From contig OX291544.1 of assembly GCA_946406115.1 (NCBI GenBank), positions 21,965,521 to 22,029,520 on the forward strand: 64,000 bases of DNA. Reading direction: 5' to 3'. Under the pieces are notes generated by a model. That model saw only the letters and a list, made by a program, of their open reading frames with translations, did not search any database and was not told the DNA's origin. The position numbers were made by a program, and so were the translations under genes. The stretch is from Apoda limacodes. Its lineage: Eukaryota; Arthropoda; Insecta; Lepidoptera; Limacodidae. Of this stretch, positions 28,001-35,465 are shown in pieces; position 1 is the first letter of the stretch; each line of letters starts with the position of its first letter.

Positions 28001-30260
28001 TTTATCATTTTTTACCCATACCAAAAAAAGTGCACAACGCCGCTAAAGAAGTTTTCACTTCAAAAAAATGAGTTTCAGCTTACCTACTACTAAATAGTTT
28101 ATTTAGTAGTAGGTAAGTTTTTTATGCTGTCATTAAAATAAAAAAAAATGCCATTTTAATAATGAAAACAAGAAAGCCAATTTTTGTCAGTGAACTCCAA
28201 TTTATTGCTGGTGGTGGTTGAGAAATATGCGGGCCAGTGAAAATCTTATCACGCTGAAGTTTCAAGTTTCTACGTGAAACGTTTTTTGTAGGGATTGCAA
28301 TCCCGCAGCTCACTCAGTCCCGCGGGATTGATATGCGGGATCACGCGGGATCCCGCATCTTTTCATGATATAAAATTAAATTGAAACTACAGATTTTTGT
28401 GTAAAAATAAACTTTTATTAAAAATTTCTTACATTAAGCAACAGAAATTATTTCTTTTCTATTAACTAAGTATAAGTAATTAGTTATCTGTTTTCTTAGT
28501 TTCATCTTTAAATGTTTAGTATAGTTAATTAGTTTTGTTTAATTTTACCCTTTCACCTTACAACAGTTTTATATTTTTAATTCGGTCTTATTCATATAAT
28601 GATAATCAAATCACAACTTTCGCTTTTATGCTATTACTATGATATCAACCTATGGTGATAACTTTTGATAATACGCTCTTAAGAAGCAAAAAGCATTTAT
28701 TGTATCGCTATTTTAAACGCCGGACGTAGAATACGAAAACAAAACACTCTTCACCTACAGAAAGACGTACGCAGGCGCAGCGCAGTGCCATTTATGAATA
28801 ACTGAAACGTCTCACTTGTGCTTCTCGTGATTTACGCGAATGTTTTAGAGCCAAATATTTAATTTGCGGGATTCGCGCTTTGAAGGTGCGGGATCCAGCA
28901 GATTAATAAAAGCAGCGAGATACCGCGGAAATGCTTGATCCCACTTTGTGGGATTGCAATCCCTAGTTTATTGACAGTGAGAACTTTGATGGACAAAGAG
29001 ACAAGTATAAACAAGTTATCCTAGAATAAACACGGGTTTTCTAATTTTAAAGTAATATACTTTGAAAAAGGTAAGTGTATATATTCCGCTAGGCAACAAA
29101 TAGAAGATATCATAAATCTTACTCGAAACAAATACGATACTTTTTTAGATTACATTATGAATGGGAAAATTTGTTAAGATTATTAGATGAGTCGGCCATA
29201 CAAGATATTTAGACAGCAATCGCGAGGTATGATGCCGACTAGCCTTTGTTGTTACATATAGCTGGTCAGATGCCTGATCGTCCTAGGGCCACGCTGCTGA
29301 CCGCGGCTGACATCGTTTAACATCGCACATTGTTTCCGATAGAAGAATGTAACTGGGCTACCAGATCCTCTATACATACATACCAACACTTTTGAATGTC
29401 CTGCATTTAATAAGTCCTGGGTACTTTGGGTACTCTACGTAAATAAAGCTGTTCTTGCTTTTTTTGAAACGACCCTTAATTAAAATAGAGAGGACAAGCA
29501 ACGATATCTCAAGAGTAATATCATGTTACAGTTTAAATTAAAAATTCCAGGCTAAACCGATACTTTTCGGTTCGCAATTATTGATGTTGCGTACTTAAGT
29601 GCCTTTTTTAAGATAAATTGAGAGAAAGAAAACAAAGATTAAGAAAAACAAAAAATTGAATTTATTCAAAATGAATTCAATAAATTTTGGTTTTTATAAT
29701 TTCTTTCGTAATTGTGTGCTAAGTGTACGCGTGCGCTTGTATTTGTACTTATAATATGCAGAATATTATATAAATCTTTAAGTAGGTATGTTTAACCTAT
29801 CAATGACTCTAAACAAAAAAAATAATTGTTAAATAATTTGGTCTTTGATAAAAAGTAATAAAAACAATTATAGCAAAACACAAGCACGCGCCCCGTACGT
29901 ACACTTCTACACATAGATCTTACTCACCTAGGAGTGCTCACAAGTGTGCGCACACTTGTCCCCTGGATACAAAAATAGAGTTGCGTGAGTGCAGAAAATA
30001 TTGAAAATCTTGTACAGGACTCGCCCTATTTATTAGGCTTGATAAGCCTTTTTGTTCAAAAGGTCTCTTACCTACTATCTGCACTCTGACTTGTCTATTT
30101 TTTGGTTGCAGGGGTAGCAAACCGTAGTTGCTGCGTCAGGATACCTCGGCAAGTAGCAGAGGATAAAAAAGGTTACCTAGAAGACAGACGTCCAGCAGCC
30201 AACGCTGATCCCTACCGCGTCATCTCGATCATACTTAAGACTTGTGTATTTGACGAGTGA
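3865..30260 (+). CDS. Glutamine-synthetase-like protein, probable pseudoenzyme (7 exons, 362 aa)
   Basis: Coding exons are 3865-4030, 5434-5595, 16399-16612, 17173-17245, 19002-19186, 23904-24043 and 30112-30260. They sum to 1089 nt (362 codons plus TGA), every junction is GT-AG and every phase fits. The protein aligns end to end with eukaryotic type II GS (human 373 aa) with only one single-residue gap needed. The N-terminal beta-grasp domain is at about residues 25-105 (YVWVDGT at 30, FDGSN at 62) and the catalytic domain follows to the end (GPYYC at 159, NARRLSG at 295, [10 protein letters not shown] at 332). Catalytic residues are largely lost: N134 replaces E134, G196 replaces E196, N203 replaces E203, F252 replaces H253 and G304 replaces E305. 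E136 and E338 (here E337) remain, as do arginines equivalent to R299, R319 and R340. By family knowledge such a protein should not bind both catalytic metals, so glutamine synthesis is unlikely. The intact frame argues for a selected non-catalytic role, which is inference. Confidence 0.93.
4031..5433 (+). other. Intron 1 of GS-like gene
   Basis: A GT-AG intron of 1403 nt. It contains the segment at about 4980-5035 that is inverted relative to 13396-13445 (the GACCAAAACGnAAAAGGAC motif) and a minus-strand SINE near 5170-5290. I see nothing else recognisable. Confidence 0.8.
5170..5290 (-). mobile_element. tRNA-derived SINE fragment
   Basis: On the minus strand the segment reads GGGTTCGATTCCCGCACAGA, a B-box-type promoter, followed by AACAAATATATGTGATGAAC. 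This matches the layout of a common lepidopteran SINE and of the copy at 36995-37200. No tRNA cloverleaf can be completed, so it is not a functional tRNA gene. Confidence 0.6.
5434..5595 (+). CDS. GS-like exon 2 (residues 56-110)
   Basis: The acceptor is TTTTAG before 5434 and the donor is GTAAGT at 5596; the exon runs from phase 1 to phase 1. It encodes the second half of the beta-grasp domain, including WYFDGSN with the conserved Asp63, NSDTF, and HDPFRRSNH. These match the WNxDGSS, NSD and DPFR motifs of animal GS. Confidence 0.93.
6481..8500 (+). repeat. Tandem array, left arm: 12 units of ~171 bp
   Basis: The marker TGATACTC (a few variants) recurs at 6481, 6653, 6824, 6996, 7167, 7338, 7509, 7680, 7850, 8021, 8195 and 8366, a period of 170-174 bp. 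Most units carry the palindrome CGATCGAT, an A-run, TTTGATATGATGGACGGCAA and GCAAGGGGTA. Unit-to-unit divergence is moderate. Confidence 0.92.
8505..10440 (-). repeat. Tandem array, right arm: 12 inverted units of ~171 bp
   Basis: The complement of the left-arm unit recurs twelve times (GAGTATCACT near 8524, 8693, 8861, 9031, 9199, 9370, 9541, 9712, 9885, 10057, 10228 and 10402). The block around 9430-9865 is nearly repeated at 9945-10375, a shift of 515 bp or three units. This indicates a local higher-order duplication. Confidence 0.92.
11312..12915. mobile_element. DNA transposon with ~390-bp terminal inverted repeats, family unassigned
   Basis: The left arm (11312 to about 11700, starting GGAGCCAGCAATCCTGAAAG) and right arm (about 12528-12915) are long, highly similar inverted repeats. 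They extend inward to the shared AAATATCTTGGTATGCCTGC. Between them lies about 830 bp with one minus-strand ORF. No target duplication is convincing, and the termini do not match a superfamily I can name. Confidence 0.8.
12006..12539 (-). CDS. Uncharacterised transposon-borne protein, 177 aa
   Basis: A complete ATG-to-TAA frame inside the TIR element; its ATG and first codons (MPAYA) lie within the right inverted repeat. The product has a mixed polar N-terminal two thirds and Cys/Trp-containing segments ([27 protein letters not shown]). The C-terminal third is strongly acidic ([16 protein letters not shown] at about 150-165). I see no DDE triad, zinc finger or other domain I can name. AATAAA-like signals follow the stop on the minus strand. 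In the left inverted repeat the equivalent ATG is followed after two codons by a stop. It may be a fragment of a transposase or an accessory protein of the element. Confidence 0.55.
   Translation of the reverse strand: MPAYASLQNEEYQNMFEHLTNPEDINNKQITDSVQRFTNEMYKITNNDVNAARFELFLKIFASTCDKEEFYKGIINFNSSNIPPCWKTLMQKILRTMLVNSMWQNATEAICILYEPTECGWQLNESSKLKPSWYIGPSAPLKVEEVLICQQDEEEEGEESSEEERSFNMDNNDVNDY
13442..13525. repeat. Degenerate ~16-bp tandem repeat (TTTGGACCAACTCGCA-like)
   Basis: Five consecutive variants of a 16-17 bp unit built on GGACCAnnTCGCA follow each other. Immediately upstream (13396-13440) is CGACGCATTAAGACCAAAAC, a sequence also present inverted at about 4980-5035. Confidence 0.55.
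14735..15160 (-). mobile_element. Lepidopteran dispersed repeat fragments (GCCCGCGGTTCCACCTGCCC type)
   Basis: Two overlapping fragments share GGAGTAGGATTTCAACG / GGTGTAGGATTTCAACG and the ACTATCTCCATGCCAAATTT block. The end TTTCGTATTTATAATATTAG is typical. Inverted relative copies lie at 40205-40510 and 40590-40835. Confidence 0.6.
15429..15720 (+). mobile_element. GGGTTCCGTAC-family repeat fragments
   Basis: AGGGTTCCGTACCTCAAAAG, then GGAACCCTTATGGGATCACT and TCTGTCTGTCTG, are the standard opening of this lepidopteran family. A second GGAACCCTTATTGTTTTGCT with CTGTCCGTCTGTCTG follows at about 15670. Neither is full length. Confidence 0.6.
16399..16612 (+). CDS. GS-like exon 3 (residues 110-181), first metal ligand lost
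   Basis: The acceptor TTTTCAG ends at 16398 and the donor is GTGAGT at 16613. The exon covers the start of the catalytic domain: [12 protein letters not shown] at residues 127-138, [17 protein letters not shown] at 147-163, and [16 protein letters not shown] at 166-181. In active enzymes the first motif reads FGxEQEY; here the first Glu (E134) is Asn, while the second Glu (E136) is kept. The usual Trp before FG is Leu130. Confidence 0.95.
16613..17172 (+). other. Intron 3 of GS-like gene
   Basis: A 560-nt GT-AG intron, the shortest in the gene, with a GTGAGT donor. No repeats or other features are recognised within it. Confidence 0.85.
17173..17245 (+). CDS. GS-like exon 4 (73 nt, residues 181-205), metal ligands E196 and E203 lost
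   Basis: This short exon lies between TTAATTAG (ending 17172) and GTACCA (17246). It completes Arg181 and encodes 24 further residues, from CCLFAGIHL to TPSQWNFQ. In active GS the equivalent segment is ACLYAG...NAEVMPxQWE. Here Gly196 stands where the n2 metal ligand E196 should be and Asn203 replaces E203, but the Gln-Trp and the spacing are exact. It is too short to be found as an open frame of its own and was located by walking the intron for the missing GS segment. Its phase fits both neighbours. Confidence 0.9.
17650..18045 (+). repeat. Diverged direct repeats of ~105-110 bp
   Basis: The motif AGGGCTnnATnTnnGTAA occurs near 17653, 17880 and 17989, with a truncated AGGGCT copy near 17757. 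ATTGATnGTAGACTAGnA and TAGATCTnAT follow in several copies. The spacing within each pair is about 105-110 bp. Confidence 0.6.
18450..18790 (-). mobile_element. Lepidopteran repeat fragment with GGTACC-rich tandem duplication
   Basis: A unit of about 55 bp around GGGGTACCATGGTTAGGAAA is duplicated at about 18490-18600, giving clustered GGTACC/CCATGG sites. The rest, ending GAGCGAGCGGAGCCACTGGC at about 18780, is the 5' end of the GCCAGTGGCTCCGCTCGC family. Confidence 0.55.
19002..19186 (+). CDS. GS-like exon 5 (residues 206-266), His253 position lost
   Basis: The acceptor is GATTAAG before 19002 and the donor is GTACGT at 19187. It encodes VGPSPAI, then [18 protein letters not shown], then FDPQPVPDW and [13 protein letters not shown]. 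Active GS has GPCEGI and a GxGxHTN loop bearing the ATP/metal-site His253. Here the loop reads GNGTFTY, so the His is Phe252 and the following Asn is Tyr254. The surrounding helix (DDLWMAR) and FSTK motif are well conserved. Confidence 0.93.
19700..19880 (+). mobile_element. Non-LTR retrotransposon 3' end with (ATTGT)n tail
   Basis: GGTTGCCTGGTAGAGATCGC followed by AGCGATAAGGCCGCC, a TTGTGTATTTT segment, GTGCAATAAAG and (GTATT)n is a 3'-terminal sequence I know from many lepidopteran retroelements. The pentanucleotide tail at about 19855-19875 marks the 3' end on the + strand. Confidence 0.65.
20340..20640 (+). mobile_element. Lepidopteran repeat fragment (ACTACGCAACGGATTTTAAT)
   Basis: AAAACAAAGTCGCTTCCCGC and AAACTACGCAACGGATTTTA are hallmarks of a repeat often seen in Lepidoptera, possibly Helitron-derived. 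Two internal GAGTTCCATA segments (about 20483 and 20540) are a short direct repeat. Confidence 0.45.
21830..22165 (+). mobile_element. Lepidopteran dispersed repeat copy
   Basis: It starts near ACTTATAAATGTGAAAGTTT and ends at AGCCGCTGGCAAAATCTAGT. The middle holds an ACTCAGCCACTGGTCGGATC block and GGAGTTCCACGCCGAAAAAC. The layout is the same as that of the 40205-40510 copy. Confidence 0.6.
23595..23745 (+). mobile_element. LINE 3'-UTR fragment (copy 1)
   Basis: GAGAGCATCATGAGGAAATT, GTGTGTGAAGTTTAAAATCC and GGACTATGCTCCAATAGGCG run in the same order as the fuller copy at 24850-25325. The fragment ends with CAGTAGGGACGTATGCTGAA. Confidence 0.55.
23904..24043 (+). CDS. GS-like exon 6 (residues 267-313), flap glutamate lost
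   Basis: The acceptor is GTTTACAG before 23904 and the donor is GTAATA at 24044. It encodes [20 protein letters not shown], then [10 protein letters not shown], then HIRDFTAG. The NARRLxG arginine that contacts substrate is kept. The flap segment that reads HETSxINDF in active enzymes is NGLPHIRDF here, so the catalytic Glu305 is Gly304. Confidence 0.94.
24850..25325 (+). mobile_element. LINE 3'-UTR fragment (copy 2)
   Basis: TTTCGGTGAAGGAAAACACC, GTGAGGAAACCTGCATACGT, a Lys-codon-like A-run and TGGACTATGGCCCAAATCAC are a well-known lepidopteran non-LTR 3' sequence. A minus-strand copy is at 50090-50390. Confidence 0.65.
25715..25830 (-). mobile_element. LINE 3'-UTR fragment (GCAAGCGTCCATAG family)
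   Basis: On the minus strand the segment reads AAGGGTCGGCAACGCGCGAG, then GTTGCAAGCGTCCATAGTCA and GGCGGGTCGTAGGCTTG. The first part overlaps the 3' end of the ORF-bearing copy at 50440-50860, which ties this common repeat to that LINE. Confidence 0.6.
25888..26322 (+). mobile_element. Near full-length GGGTTCCGTAC-family element
   Basis: It opens AAAAATCGGCCAAGTGCGAG then TCGGACTCGCGCACGAAGG, continues GTTCCGTACTATTAC, and closes GGGTACGGAACCCTAAAAA. The GGGTTCCGTAC near the left and GTACGGAACCC at the right form inverted ends. Inside are TTGTTGTTATAGCGGCAACA and GACGGACGGACGG. No ORF is present. Confidence 0.7.
26725..27162 (+). mobile_element. LINE 3' end: ORF2 C-terminus plus 3' UTR with (TTTGAC)n tail
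   Basis: From 26725 to the TGA at 26857-26859 an open stretch encodes [13 protein letters not shown], then [20 protein letters not shown] and KNPWD. This is the typical C-terminus of Jockey/CR1-like LINE reverse transcriptases in Lepidoptera. The 3' UTR contains CGAGTTTCTTGCCGGATTCT and ends in about four TTTGAC repeats (27138-27162). The copy is 5'-truncated. Confidence 0.75.
28079..28117. repeat. Perfect 18-bp palindrome with 3-nt loop
   Basis: CTTACCTACTACTAAATA is followed by GTT and its exact reverse complement. It could fold as a stable hairpin in the intron 6 transcript. No terminator role is expected in this context. Confidence 0.8.
28289..28965. mobile_element. hAT-type MITE with 8-bp target duplication
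   Basis: The left end is TAGGGATTGCAATCCCGC and the right end is GGGATTGCAATCCCTA. Flanks GTTTTTTG (28281-28288) and GTTTATTG (28966-28973) match at seven of eight bases, the 8-bp duplication expected for hAT transposons. The terminal GGGATTGCAATCCC is itself palindromic. The 677-bp interior has GCGGGATCCCGC-like motifs near both ends and no transposase frame. Confidence 0.82.
30112..30260 (+). CDS. GS-like exon 7 (C-terminus and stop)
   Basis: The acceptor is GGTTGCAG before 30112. The exon completes Gly314 and encodes [31 protein letters not shown] and the C-terminus KTCVFDE, followed by TGA at 30258-30260. E337 (human E338, an n1 metal ligand) and the two arginines of EDRR are retained. 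The protein ends near the DE typical of insect GS, without the longer tail of the human enzyme. Confidence 0.94.
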
Positions 30261-30466
30261 CTCTTAAGTTGCCGCCGAAACAAAGTCCTTCTGTGTTGTT
30301 TGGTTTTGTAATTAAATTTTTGTTTAAAAATCAATGCATATGAATACCTTTATTGTCATTTTAGTCTTTTAATTTTTTATAAACTCCTAAGAAATTGAAT
30401 GATCGCACTACAATTATACAAGTAATGTTTTGTGAAATAATTTATTTTTTTCCTTTTCACACAAAA

Positions 30467-30472
30467 AATAAA
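30467..30472 (+). promoter_or_regulatory. Candidate polyadenylation signal of the GS-like gene
   Basis: An AATAAA lies 207 nt past the stop codon in an AT-rich 3' flank. It is the first exact hexamer I see after exon 7. No cleavage site evidence is available. Confidence 0.5.
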
Positions 30473-32900
30473 AGTTGAATTGACACAGAGGTTTACAAGT
30501 ATATTATAGTTCCTAATAATAGGTATCCTAGTTTTCATAAGCTATATAAAGTGTAAATATATTGCATATTTAATTATGTAAGAGTAAGTCATGTTTGTCA
30601 ATAATTTAAAGTATGAGAATTAGAAATATAAACACACGGCTCTCAGATGAAACATTTATAAGCCTCTAAATGAAAAAGAAACAGAAACGAAAATTTTGGT
30701 TAGTTTTATTTTTTAACATTTATATAGGTAAGTACATGAAATTGAGGTGTGTTCACTTAGGCCACATTAAGAGGTAAGTATACGTAAAAGGAATAATTCA
30801 GCGCGTTGTTTGCTTCAAAAAATGCTCAATGAATGCTCGTAAAATCATTAAAAGCAAATATAATTTAGGGTAAATGTTTTTTCTGTAAGATATACTACAC
30901 TATTTTCCAATCTGCTAAAAACTACTGATGAAAACACCTAATACAGTATTTGATTATCCGAACACCCCACGCCACTGTAAGTCGCCTTTATTTGACCCAA
31001 ACATACTATCCCTCATCCGATCCCCGTTCTAGAGATTCAAGCACTGCGCCACCTAACCCACTGTGCTCAGTTACCCCAAATGACTATACACCTTAAATAA
31101 AAGAGATTTGGTTGTAACTCCCCCCCCCCCCTTTATTCATAAATATACATATATTATTAAGATAATAAAACAGATAATAAAAAGGAAAGACCGTAAGGGA
31201 AATTTCGAAGCCACCACAATCACTCAAATGAGTGAGAGAGAATAAATCAATATAATAATGTATGCGTGATAATCTAAAGTGGTAGGATCCGAAAACCGTT
31301 GTGTCAAATAAGTAGTGAACCCAGTTCTTTTGGAAATACGACAGAGTAATATAGCAAACAATAGTATATAAAATAAGCATAAAAGAAAATAATCAATAAA
31401 ATAAATATCGCGAAATCTACGATCATAAATAATGTCCACTTAGAGTTTTCACTATTTCTAAAGTCAGTACAAAAACACCTAAACAAACCAAATACTCGAA
31501 TATCAGAACTAAAGGACACAGGTACAAAAGAGTTATATAATTTTTCTGTCATCCCTACGCCTACTAACCGTAATTTTTGCTTCTTCCACATTTGAAAGTA
31601 AAATCCATACAATTGCTAAATCCATTTGTTTTGTAGAGTGGAAACTAGGTAGCTAAGTGTTCAGGAGTTGCGACCTGAAGGCAGGTTTGTGGGGCGCCTC
31701 TTACGATGTACATCAGCTACACTAGCTAACCAGTCAAAAATAGTAAAACCCTACTAACGCCGCTAAGGATGGACATGGTTTACACATAGTAATTACAGTA
31801 TCTCTTGGCAGACCTAGTTCTTTAGTGGGCAATATAATTATCATGGCTGGTATAATTTTAGTTCCCACTTCTACTTTTATTGAAGGGTTTGCTGTACCTA
31901 GCTGAAAATGTCCGAGAACAAGGTCCTTAACGGACCTTATATTCCTTTCTATTGAGGTAATTTTGATTTCTTTCTACCATAAATTTCTATCCGACAGAAA
32001 AGGCGAACTCGTCTTTACGATGTTTTAACGTTAGATTAGACATCTTCAGTTAAAATAAGCCCTCACAGGCCCTTAGAAATAAATTATCTGAAGCCACGTG
32101 ATGGTTGACCCAACTGCAACTTTTAAAGGACCCCACGTAGTAAAACACAACATTAAGGATTTCACAACGAACATACAATATTATCATTGAAACTTTGCCT
32201 TTAATAACTTCTAATATAAAAGTATTTACTAACCAGTAATGGTGGCACAATGCAGCCGTAGTGTAACCCCACGTGGTTCCTAGATAGCTCCTCGTGACCC
32301 ACAAGCGTAGACTATGAATTTTTCCATCTCGGGCAGCGTTTCGATAATTTAATCGACGGCAATAGAATGTTCTGTATGTATAGGACCACGCACTTTTATC
32401 ACCACACACCCCTCTCTAACAACCTTTTCACCCCACGTTTCAAACCCGCGCATCCTGTTTTTATTACGGACGGATGTCCGGCCTTAATTAAATAATGAAT
32501 TTTAAGTATAATACTTGTTATGTTGGAGTACTATAATAGAGTCATGGATTATTATAAACGTTCTAGATAAAACGGCATAATTATCCTAAATTATTAGAAT
32601 ATTAATATCATGTTCTAAATATTCGTAAAGTTCTAATAAACCTCGGGTAATTTCAAATAAAATAACACTTCATACCATTATACGGAATACGTGAAAATCA
32701 AGACAACTAACTTTTATCATTCTTAGAATTTTTATTGTATGAGGCTACCCTAATGGTTATAAAACGACTTACTTAGGCTGTATACAATTTTATAAGAGTT
32801 CTAAGTAACTTAAACATTCGTGGTAATATTCAACATATAAGATAAATAACAGGAGCATAAAATTAAATTAGTCTGGTTTAACGGTTTTAAACTTGCAGTT
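30473..32900. other. 3' flank of GS-like gene, no gene recognised
   Basis: AT-rich DNA with a 12-bp C run near 31121. Overlapping minus-strand frames at 31093-31612 encode hydrophobic, low-complexity peptides, and a 119-codon minus frame at 32050-32409 matches nothing I know. A composition effect or a decayed element is the likelier explanation. Confidence 0.5.
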
Positions 32901-32922
32901 AAACTTTCATGAAATAAGTCGA

Positions 32923-33870
32923 TCACTGTAGGCATCCAAACTCTGGCGATATAAAATTTTCTCCGTTAAGTTGGTGGTAACGAGTAGTACGTCGAGATTG
33001 ATTTGGGATAGACAGCGAGAACACACTTAAAATAGCAGGGCAGTCAATATCACCTCGTAGTATTCGCGCCAGCAAGGTTATATCAGCTATGTTACGATGA
33101 TGATACAAAAGTAGGATATGAAACCTGCGACAACGTGATTCATAGTTATTGTCTTTTATATTACATTTAAGTGAAAGATATCTTAGAAAACGTCTTTGTA
33201 TAGCTTCGACACGGTTACTATAGTTAGAATACTGAGGGTTCTATATTTGAAAAGCGTACTCGAGATAGCTTCTAACATATGCACACTATAATTTTTTTAT
33301 GGTTTTAATGGAGCGTAATTTCTTAGAGCATTTAATAATAAAACCTAATGCTTTAGACGACTTGATCCACATAAAGATCGAAGAGCATCTTGCAGTCATG
33401 AACAAAGAGTAGACAGCGTGGGAAACTGATTTTTTTATGTAAAAAGGTCATTAAAGCACACTTTGAAACATTACGATCTAGTTTAATACATCTGTAGTAC
33501 TCAGTTAGACTGTCTAGGTCTTCTTAAAGACATAAATTATCTGAAGTTGATCTTGCATTTTTAAGAATCTTGTTATCATCAGGAGTAAAAGGTAATAAGA
33601 ATTTCTGAAGCAATTACCAATATCATTTGAAAAGAAAATGAAAAGCAAAGGTCCAAGAAGTGAACCTTGGGGTACGCCACAAGGAATGCATCGCCAAGAA
33701 GATTTTTATTTATTGATAATATTTGACACCTTCTTTCAATATATGATGCAAAACATCTTAACAGAGTACTATGAATGCCTGCTCTTTAAAGTTTCCGAAG
33801 TAAATATCATGGTCTAGCCGGTCAAATGCTTTACTATAATCTGTTCAGGTATGTGACTGTTGACTAAAAG
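32923..33870 (-). pseudogene. Decayed LINE reverse transcriptase (3' half)
   Basis: Translation of the minus strand in shifting frames gives the RT motif GVPQGSLLGPLLFIFF (about 33632-33680), preceded by FDRLDHDIYF near 33800-33830. Further on it gives KTIKKL-CAYVRSYLEYA and NRVEAIQRRFLRYLSLK at about 33160-33300, then LLYHHRNIADITLLARILRG near 33100. These are in the right order for a Jockey/CR1-like ORF2. The frame is interrupted by several stops and shifts and no catalytic YxDD segment is intact. Confidence 0.75.
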
Positions 33871-35358
33871 TGTATGGAATAAAAGTCCACTCTTACCCAC
33901 CAGGTGGGATATGTTGGTAGAGACTAGTATAAACCAGTAAACTACAACGCAGTTTCATAATGAAATTGAGATGACGATATTAAGGGTTACATAAATAAAA
34001 GTAAATAAAGTCGATAAAAATAAAGTCCTTGAATTGTTAATACATTAAAGGCCGTGAAGTAGACGAGGTACAAGATCGTTATGAAAATATTATTCTTATA
34101 ATAGGATCCCTCGAAAGCTTTATTTAAGCATGACAAAGCTCATATTTTTTAGGCCAATAGACTTTGTGTGAAAACTCGTGTGTAAAAGTGAATGTCATTG
34201 TGATATTGAACATTTGACAATGGATTGACAATATTGATAATTTCACGGAAAATACTAATGACTATCTAAAAAATACAGTAATTATTGTTTGGTGGGATAT
34301 AGGCTTCAGAATTTTTTCCTGTTAAATGAATATTTGCTCAGAAACTGCCAAGTGAAAATACTTATCTGTAAAGTGCTTGCTTATCCTTTGTATTAATCAG
34401 TCACAACCGGTGTGCTACAGGACTAGTATCCAATTCAATTCAAATTTCCAAAAGAAACAGACATAGACCTTTTTTGAGACTGGATTAGACTGGAATTTAA
34501 AGCGAAATCTTATCTATTAATTGACCAGAGTGGAACCAAAACCGGAACCTATTCCATTCATGAATTAGAGTACCTAGGATTAAAGGATTAAAAGAAATCA
34601 ACAGTGGAATTTTACCAATTAATGGACTTAACCACTGGATTAGACTGAAACAGGCCAAATTAATGAGCTTTGAAATAAATAGATCGAAAAACACGCTTCG
34701 TCCATGCATTAAGATAGTATCCTGTTGAATAAGAGTTATTGCATATACCAAAAAACTTTTAAATAAGGATTAAGGGGTTACCTCTGGGATTTGGAACATA
34801 CAAACAAACACTTCTAATGTTTTTTACTGGATTGGTATCGTAAAAAATAAAAATATCTGACTCAGAATAAGCTCAACTAAATAATTAATTTATGTAAAAT
34901 AGAAAAACGAGTCACCGTCGTATAATATGTGTGTGTGTGAGTCTAGTTTCTTATCCAACATTGGCTCTTGGTCCTAATTAGTTTGTCTTACATCAAGATT
35001 TAGCCAAATAAACACGATTTGCATAAAGGGCTTCGCTAACGAGTAAAGTCATCAACGCAGAGTAAACAGTTCATGTACACAAAGTAAAGACTTGGTGAAG
35101 AAAGCTTTGATTTCAACGTTCCGGATTATGTAAACAACACAACACTTTTACAAAAAAAAAAACTTTTATAAAACAAAAAATTTACTGACCTGTGATTTTG
35201 AAAAACGCCTGAGTAGTTGTATGCCCCTGTTCTTTTTTAAAAGCACAATATACAGGCTTTTCTTTTCCAGCGCTGGCCTACTGTGATTTGGCGAACGTTT
35301 GCCGAGATACTGGCCACTAAACTGTCAAGACTTTTTAAGCCGCTTATTCCTGAAAAAG
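33871..35358. other. No feature recognised
   Basis: AT-rich sequence with no long frame, no clear repeat and no RNA gene that I can support. The run GTGTGTGTGTG near 34930 is a short dinucleotide tract. Confidence 0.5.
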
Positions 35359-35400
35359 AATTTTAAGGTAACTAAATTAATTAAGTTACCTTAAAATTCA
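35358..35400. repeat. Palindrome, 16-bp perfect stem
   Basis: GAATTTTAAGGTAACT and AGTTACCTTAAAATTC are exact reverse complements separated by an AATTAATT-type loop. Confidence 0.75.
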
Positions 35401-35465
35401 AGCTTAATGTAGGATTAGTTTTAATAAAATAATTTAAGCTGGATAAGCAATACTGGATGTTTGTA

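Larger units (their letters stand above)
24044..30111 (+). other. Intron 6 of GS-like gene
   Basis: A 6068-nt GT-AG intron. It carries LINE 3'-UTR fragments (24850-25325, 25715-25830), a GGGTTCCG-family element (25888-26322), a LINE 3' end (26725-27162), a palindrome (28079-28117) and a hAT MITE (28289-28965). A GC-richer stretch at 27780-27980 is unexplained, and 28974-30111 shows nothing recognisable. Confidence 0.85.

Noticed and set aside
27646..28071. 141-codon Arg/His-rich open frame in intron 6
   Set aside because: It results from a local GC-richer stretch that also forms an imperfect hairpin (around 27895-27945). Composition is basic and low in complexity, and I see no domain or start context.
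3865..30260. Reading the GS-like gene as a dead pseudogene
   Set aside because: All seven exons are open, all splice sites are canonical, phases are consistent and structural motifs are conserved. Only active-site positions are lost, which fits a pseudoenzyme better than neutral decay.
31093..31612. Overlapping minus-strand hydrophobic frames as a membrane protein
   Set aside because: Three overlapping frames of similar length in AT-rich DNA suggest composition, not coding; no conserved motif is visible.
32050..32409. 119-codon minus-strand frame as a gene
   Set aside because: No recognisable domain, no splice context, and it sits in transposon-rich flank; possibly a decayed element but unsupported.
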